A DNA stretch of 64,000 nt from Arion vulgaris (lineage: Eukaryota; Mollusca; Gastropoda; Stylommatophora; Arionidae), in the NCBI GenBank assembly GCA_020796225.1, contig CM036758.1, positions 64,263,774-64,327,773 on the forward strand, read 5' to 3'. This document shows positions 12,601 through 21,600 of the stretch, piece by piece (positions within the stretch are counted from its first letter, which is position 1; each line of letters begins with the position of its first letter). The notes beneath the pieces were generated by a model, which searched no databases, had not been told where the DNA came from, and saw only the letters and a list, made by a program, of their open reading frames with translations. The position numbers and the translations under genes were made by a program.

Positions 12601-15600
12601 CTGTGGCCCACAAAACCCCCAATATTTAAAATATCCTACTCACTTCAGGATGGTCCTGTGAACTGTTCACTCTGCTTAACATGGTCAGGACAAACGCAGC
12701 CGTTTTGCCTGTACCACTCTGACTCTGGGCTATCATGTTACAAGGCCTGCAGAATAAATGAAATATACACCATTGACACCTCCAACAGATTTTATTAGTA
12801 ATGTTTCATCAGAAACTCATCCACTTTTATTAGAGTGGTGGGGAGAAAGGGGATACAATGACAATGATATCAGCAAACTTGTCGCAAACTAAAACCCTCT
12901 CTACCTCCATGCCGTATTGACTGCAAAAAAGGCTGCATTTATGCATAGTTGCTTGTTTATTTTTTTGTGTTTGCTCTTATCAACTAAGTTTAACACTATT
13001 TATGTTGTTTGCACAAAGAACGTGAGCGTGTTGTGCCTCTGTTAAGCCACGACGGCATGTAGGATAGGTACATCTGAATTGCGGTCAAAGTGTTTGCATA
13101 TTATCCAACAAGACACAAATTTCTACAGACAGTAACTGTAAGATTTTACAAGAAAAAGCTCACTTTAAAGTACCATATTTGGACTTAAACTGAAGCATGG
13201 AATCAGATCTTTTTTTTTTTTTTTTCGTCCGCTTTCAACTCAGACGAGTTTCATCTCTGAAACTGATTTTTGCGTGAAAATCTGTTTTACCAATTTCTTA
13301 CAATGGCAGCAGCGTGCACATTGTAAATTACTTTACACTGGCAGCCGTGTGCTCAATGTACTGGTAATTAGTATTCCCTCGCCATACAGGCAGATTTTCT
13401 CCGACTTCAGAGGTACTCACGTTATCGTCCTGAGTGAGACCAGGGTACTCGAACAAATGCCGGACAGTAGGTTCGAACCCGAGCTATGAGGCGTCTCACA
13501 GCTAGCAGGCCGAGCTACTATCAACTACTCTAGGCAGTCCCCGAATCAGATCTGATTCTCCTAGGAGCCATCAGAGTTGACTCATGTCACTGATTCAAAG
13601 TGACTGCCACAGATGCAAAGTGACTGCCACCTATGCAAAGCGACTGTCATCGATACTTCATCTTCGAACACCCAATATCGATAACTTGTCAACCACTCTG
13701 TGTGATTTGTATGTGATCTGAGCCTAAGAGTGGTTGTACAAGTAGGCCAGCACATTTGATTTCTGCGCTGCTTTTTATTTACAAGGTAGCATCCCTAGGG
13801 CCTACATCAGTCACCTCTTACGACATGTATTATAGGTTGCAGTGGTCTTCTTCTTCTTCTTTGCGTCGTTCTTTACAACCAATTTTAATCACTCTTTGTG
13901 ATATGTTTGATCTTTGCCAAGAACGTGTATACGTGGCACATTGGTTTTGCAGACCCCTAAACACATAGACTTTTACACGTTTAGGACATGTGCATCCGAT
14001 TTCAGCCAAACTCCTTAGTCGCCTCTTACGACATGCATGGCAGGTAACAGTGGTTCTATTATTTACACCCCAAATTTGGGCCCGTAACCACTCTGGCGGG
14101 TTGCAGTGGTACTATTCTTTGCTTCCCTTGCAGGCCCCAGTACCATACGGTCATGTCACCGATACAAAGTGACTGGAGTCTACTTGTCTGCTTCTTCTGG
14201 GATGTAATTTATATAGATGCTGAATTGTAGAACTAACATGATCTAGACAGTTTACTTGGCTGCTCTTGCCAGAGGGCATGGTCCTGGCACTTTCTGCCAG
14301 TCATCACTGTATACATATCCCTTATCTCTAGAATTAGATATATTCTGTAACCGATGAATTGAGACAATCACTGCCACAGCACCAGTGCAACTGATTCTGG
14401 CAAGTCTTGCCCATGTCCATATTCACAAAAGGAAAACAATGCAAAGGAAAAACAAAGGTTTTGTTCGAACCGTCGCTGTATATTGTTTTTGTACTGTGTT
14501 CTTCTTCTTCGTGTTCATTCTTTATGACCAATTTTAATCACTCTTTGTGATAAGTTTGATCTTTGCCAAGAACGTGTATATGTTGCACATTGGTTTGTAG
14601 GTCCCTAAACGCATAGACTTCTACACGTTTAGGACAAGCGCATCCAATTTCACCCAAATCTCCTAGTCGCCTCTACGACATGCGTGGCAGGTAACAGTGG
14701 TTCTATTCTTTAAACCCCAAATTTGGGCCCGGTAATCACTGGCGGTACTGTATAAAACTACAGTACTTTGTTTTTACATGTTTCACCATTGCTACATAGT
14801 TTTACTGCAGTCTTCTATTATATCAGCAATACTGTGTCTAACTCAGTGAGTTAAGTACAAATTTTGTAAGTGAGTGAATTAGAATGCACAATGGTTCATT
14901 GTGTCTCATTAAAATGCAAAGCTAGCACTATAACCACTTAACAAAGTCTGTGCTATTCTTATTATAAAGTAACATTAAACAAATGTAACCAACCATGGGT
15001 GGCGTCTGTGGCTCAGGGGATAGTCTTCTTCTTCTTCTGCAATCAACTTTTGCTATGCGACTACTCCGCTATGTGTCATAAACAGGGCTTGAGGTCTTCA
15101 CAGGTTCCCCATAGTTTGTCTTGTAGTGTTGTTTCTGTTGGCCAGATCTCCAATCTCTCACTACTCAGACTAGGGCAGTCTTGCAGGATGTGCTCTGGGG
15201 ACTGCTTTGGTGCTCCACAGGTGCAGGCCGAGTCCCTGATACCCATTCTGTGGAGGTGTGCTCTGAGACTGCAGTGTCCCGTTCTAAGTCTGAAGATTGT
15301 GGTCTGTGCTTTTCTGTTTAGTGTATTTATACTGTCGTGCTCTGAGGGGATAGTGACTCGGTCTATAAACCCTGACATTCTGACTTAGAATCACGCTGCA
15401 GACAATTTGGTGGCAAATTGTTTCGCATGGATTTTTACAAAACAACGATTGCCCCACCTATTCAGAAAGCAATGGCAAACTACTGAACGTAATAATGCCT
15501 AGAAAAATTACAAATAGCGTTAAAAGCTGGGGTTGATTGCAAAGTCCTGTAAAGGATATGCAATTAACTTTTTTAACCAACCATGTCTTTAAATTCAGAG

Positions 15601-18600
15601 TACAATCTTAGCAATGGTCTAAAATAGGAATTAATTTAGATCAACTTACGGATCAACTAGCAATGCTGGTAGGGCTGTTTCCTGAATTTTGGAAGGTGCG
15701 TTGAAACCCATATCATACACACCTTTCAGCAGTTCTGGTTTCCTGTTGTAAATTATGAAAACAAAATTAGCACATCTTCTTCTTCTTCTTCTGCATTCTC
15801 ACTGGATTGGGATTTGGGATTCTCTAATAAAGGCAGCCGTCTGCCTCAGATTATCAGCCATGCCATACAGTTTGTCTTGGTAGCTGGTGTAAGTGGGCCA
15901 CCTCTTTCTTCTCAAGTCTGCATGCTGGGGGCAGTTCTGTAGGATATTATTCCTATGATTTCTGCTTCCCCATTTGTGCTGACCTCTTCCCGCAGTACAT
16001 TTTGGTCACCCTCGTGATGGTAGGTCTTACATTGTCACTGCGTGGCTAAATCTCTGAGGCAGATTGGCGACCGTAGAATCTGTTATCCCATTTTTCCTTG
16101 TGAGGGGTCGTTGCACCATGTTATGCGCCTTACGGCCTGGTGCATCCGTTTTCTGCAAGCATTTGTTTCGGGTTAGCATTCCCTAGCGGACACATGCATC
16201 CGATTAGTCAAACCTCCTTAGTCGCCTCTTACGACATGCGTGGCAAGCAACAGTGGTTCTATTCTTTACACCCCAAATTTGGGCCCGGCAACCACTCAGG
16301 CGAAATTAGCACATCTATAACTGAACCAAAAATATTTAATGAAAAGATCTTTTTTTTTTTTCTTTTTTTTTTTCTTTCTTTTGTCCGCTTTCAACTCAGA
16401 CGAGTTTCATCTCTGAAACTGATTTTTGCGTGAAAATCCGTTTTCCAATTTCTTACAATGGCAGCAGCGTGCACATTGTAAATTACTTACACTGGCAGCC
16501 GTGTGCTCAATGTACTCGTAATTAGTATTCCCTAGCCATACAGGCAGATTTTCTCCGACTTCAGAGGTACTCACGTTATCGTCCTGAGTAAGACCAGGGA
16601 CTCGAACAAATGCCGGACAGTAGGTTCGAACCCGAGCTATGAGGCGTCTCACAGCTAGCAGGCCGAGCTACTATCAACTACTCTAGGCAGTCCCCCAATG
16701 AAAAGATCTCATTCCACACTTCTTCTTCTTGTTCGCCCGCTATGAATTCAGGCATAGTCAGGGTGACTAGTTTGGAAACAAACTGTCTGGATCACGTTAC
16801 TTTTAAAAAAAATTTTCATAAAGGCTTGCTTTCCTTATCATTAGTGCTCCTCAACATTCAGGCAAGCCAAACTCCGACTTCAGAGGTACTTGTAATTTAG
16901 ACCCCCAAGTAAGGATATCAATTCACTAACAGCCTAATTAGTCTTTTATCCCTTTTCAGCTATCTGGGTGCTAGTTTTTCTTCTTCTTCTTTGCGTTTTT
17001 TCTTTACTACCAATTTTAATCACTCTTGTGATATGTTTGATCTTTGCCAAGAACGTGTATACGTTGCATATTGGTTTGGTAGGCCCTAAACACATACACT
17101 TCTACACGTTTAGGACACTTGCATCCGATTTCAGCCAAACCCCCTTAGTCGCCTCTTACGACGTGTGGCAGATAACAGTGGTTCTATTCTTTACACCCCA
17201 AATTTGGGCTCTGGTAACCACTCAGGCGTGGGTGCTAGTTCAATATGACAGCATCAGAACTCTGACAGTAGTTTCGGCAACGATTAAGCAATAATTGAAT
17301 AGGATTTGCACTACCATCCATTGAGCTACCAGATTCCCCAGCTTAAACTTCCACATCCTTGTAGATCCTTCTCCTCGCAACTCATTTCAATGTACAGATT
17401 GCTAGATCTGTCTTTAAAATCTCAGGTTATTTGACCGATTGTGGCAGTGAATGCCATTTCACAAGCTTGGAAGATAAACTTTTATTTCCAAAAGGACTTC
17501 ACATAATATAATTCACAGCCATAAATCCACACTAATGATGAAAGGACTGGCTCCATCCTAACAGCCAGACTTTAGTTTTCAGCAGATGTCAGTTACCACA
17601 TCAAAGATCCTGTCAATCCTAGCATTGTTAATCAGACGGAGTTGCTGAAAGCCTCCCAAGGAGGTAAATTGAGGTCGTGGACATTATTTCCTGTCCCTGG
17701 CATGAATGACTGCATCCACACTCCACAGATCAGATATATTGAAAAGATAAAAATGATTTATATAATATAATAATTACTTCTCTGTCTCAGGCGAACACCG
17801 CTTTGACCAATGTACCAGATCTCCCCATAAATCTCATTCATGTGGAAATCTGATTCATGCAGCTTTTTTTCCCCAAGTCAGAGCACTTGAGCTTTCAGTT
17901 CTTCGGGTTCGGTGCCATGGACATCGCAACCCTTTGGTTCGGTGCCACAACACCGTAAATCTGGAGAACCTGTGGATTTTCTGCCAGCCTGTGGAATTGA
18001 ACCCGCACTCACATGGAGCTTGTCACCCATTGTCCAACGTGCTGCGAACACGCTGGGCAGGCAGGCTCATGCAGCCTTAGCATGAGTGTGTTTCGTCACA
18101 TCTTCAGTGTCATTTGGAGCTCTGGTGCTTATCCTTAGGCAAAGTGTCCGATTTTAGCCAGCGTTTACTGGGTTCGCTCTCCGTCAGCCTTGGGCTGTCC
18201 CAGCCGACCTGCAAGGTAGCAGGTTGTGTCTTTCTTTCTACCTCAAACTTAGTCTTATGCATGTCTTTAAGCTCTGCCTCAAAATTTCTCTTCTATGTGT
18301 CACTAGATCCCTTTTTCTCTTCTCGCTGTCCCTAGGGTGCTTACTGCATTGAATGTCTTAGACGCCTTTCTTTTCTCATCCTGAGGACATGTCTAATCCA
18401 TCTGCACCATTTTTTTTCTATCTAATTTATGTGAGTACTATTTATCATTTGGTATTTGAATCCTACAAGCAAACTCTCTCTCTCTCTTTGCCTTTTACCC
18501 CGGATTGGGGCATAGGCCCTCAACCAACTCATGCCAAGTCTTCCTATCTATAGCTATCTCTTGCAGCTCCCAACACGCAAACTACTGAGCTACAAAACCT

Positions 18601-21600
18601 TACACTTACAAATGCAGAGCCTCAAATGACTTGACTGAGTGCAGAGGTGAAGTTGGATCTTTCCGAAGTATCTCAATGTCTGCTTTTGACTTCACAAGAC
18701 CTGAGTGTAGCAGCTTGTGTAGCATTGATAATTCTTCCTTTGAAGTAGCTGGGGACAAAAAATATAACATCAGTTTAAGTGTCTGTCTACTCAACATGAA
18801 AGTGTCTGTCTACTCAACATGAAACGCAAATCTTTTCTTCTTTGAACGACGACAATCAAACCTGACCACAGGACCCATGTTTTACCTATTGTCACTGACA
18901 GGACTAGGTACTCGATCTCACCTACTCTGATATCAGGTATCACTAATATATAACATGATTGCTCCATATGAGATGCAAACCAAGTACCTGAATAGTAAAG
19001 AAAGCATATTTTTTTCAGACACAGTTATGAATTCAGGCGCATTCAAGCCAAACAATATGGTACTTCTTACTAATTTTTGCGCGAAAGCTTGATTTCCTTA
19101 TAGTTTTTAATCCACAATACATAAATTGTTAGTCGCCCAAGTGGTTACCGATGCCCAAATTTGGGGTGTAAAGAATAGAACCACTGTTGGTCTATCCCAT
19201 AACGAACAAGTTGCTATATTCCGCCTCCGTATTGGCCATAACAGGCTTCGGGCCCACATGTTCAACGAATTCAAAATTGGCACAACTAGCCTGTGCCACT
19301 GCGAAAAGGCGGACATGACAGCAGAGCATATACTGCAAGGATGCCAGCTTTTAGCAGGCCCGAGAAGCGAAACCTGGCCCGTTAACACAGAGCTTCACGA
19401 GAAGCTGTACGGAGAGACGGAGTCCCTAAAAATAACAGTACAATTCATGATAAAATTTGGTCCATCGGTCTAGGTGGGGATCGACAGAGAGAGAAAACCA
19501 GTTACCTGCCACGCATGTCATAAGAGGTGACTAAGGAGGTTTGGCTGAAATCGGATGCTAGTGTCCGCTAGGGAATGCTAACCCAAAACAAATGCTTGCA
19601 GAAAACGGATGCACCAGGCCGTAAAGCGCATAACATGGTGCCTGGGGCTGAAAGGATTAAAGTTGATATTTGCAACATATTTTAAAAGGTTAATCTTGTA
19701 CATTACATTTCTTAAATACAAACAGTTCAGATTTTATTTATAAACTCAACTCACCTTTTTCATCTCCATCTTCCTTAGTCTCACTTTCTTTGTCTGCAGG
19801 TACATCACCAGAATTTGTTGGAGTTTGGACTACAGCTAAGGGTGCTTTTGTTTCCTTATCGCCTGACTTTGCTGCATTATCTACTGAAGTTTCCTCTTTT
19901 TTAATAGTCAAGGCATCAATCTAGAATGTTTTTGTAAAAAGGCATAAATATCATTTAGAACTGTTTTTCAGTTCAAAGATGTTGTCATACAAACTAATTT
20001 TTGTAATGTTTGTCAAAACCACTTTGAAATAAGGAATAGAAACTGGTAAAAAAACGTATTGGCCATTTCTGACAAAATGTATGTGATGGCAGATGTATAA
20101 CAGAAATTAAAAAGAGAATAGGAATGCCCAAGGATAATTTCAATAGTATGAGAAAGTTACTGACATCCAAACAAATTACAAACAGGATAAAAATGAGAAT
20201 GATCAAATGCTATATATATCCTATATTAATGTATGGCTCGAAACATGGACAATGAACAAGCAGTTAGAAGACAGAATTGATGCATTTGAGATGTGGATAT
20301 ATAGAAGAATAGGCAGAGTTTCGTGGACAAAAAAACAGACAAATAAACAAGTTTTAGCAAAACTAGGCATGAAGAAACAATTAATAAGAGAAATAAAATT
20401 CAGACAAGTAAAGTATTTTGGGCACATAAAAGACATGACACCATGATAAAACATTTACTAGAGGGGAAAGTTGAGGGGGAAGACCGAGAGATAAGCGGTA
20501 GGGAAACTTTAAGAAATGGACAGGTTACAGTCTGGCAGTGTGCAACACCAAGGCGAAAGACAGAGGATGCTGGAGATTCATTGCAGCCAACCTTTTGATG
20601 TGGAGACAGCACCTGATGATGATGATAAGCAACTGCTCTGTGTAGCAACTCATTTCAATGGAACTGAAAATTTACTAACTGAAAAACCCACTTTAAAGAA
20701 CCACATCTGAAGTTCTTCAATGATCCATCGATAATTAGGTTCTTGCCCTACGCTCAGATGTTATGTGGTGGTATCTGTATGTGTTTGTAAGCTGTTCTTT
20801 CGTTCCATACTATATGTGCCACTTATCTGACCTTGGAGGAAGAATCCCCCATCTTCCTGACATTCCTGACATCATCCCCCACGCATGGCACCAGAAGAGG
20901 TTATGGTGAAAGGTTTCACGGTACATCTGGAGTTAAACTGTAGCATGGTATCAGATCTGAATGGTCATAGGGAAACTGTCATGAGATGACTCATGCCAGT
21001 GACTGATAATCATCTTTGCTTTCTTTCTTTCTTGTGTCCTTCTCTGGGTTTTTTTTTGCAGTTAAGGGGAGATTCTGGTCTGGAAACTTTTTTCGTTGCT
21101 TTCATATTAATATAGAATTTTTATTACAATTTTGAGATATTATGACTTAAAAGAGCAGAAAATGTTTAGTTTTCAAAAATATGTCAACACATTGCCATGG
21201 AAACAATAAAAAATGACAGCCAAACACATTTTTTTTAATCTCTAAGACTCTGAAAGTAATGAATATAAATGAATTATGTTTTCACTCTACAGTGAGCAAT
21301 TGTAATATCTACAAAATTACACATGATTTTTAGGATATATTAAATAATACATTTTTTATGAATTTTTGGGTAAACACACCCACCAAAAACAGTTTTTTTT
21401 TACCAAATTTTGACCCAAAATTAATTTAAAAATTTAATATATTCAATATATCCTAAAAATCATGTGTAATATTTTAGATATTACAATTGCTGACTAAAGT
21501 GAAAACAGAATTCATTTACATTCATTAGATTCAGAGCCTTAGGGATTTGAAATTTTGTTTTTGGTGGCCATTTTGTATTGTTTCCATGGCAAGCTTTAGG

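Noticed and set aside
13205..13542. tRNA gene (GGTTCGAACC with an A box)
   Set aside because: It is the head of a retroposed SINE with target duplications, not a clover-leaf tRNA gene; the same applies to 16.6 and 62.5 kb.
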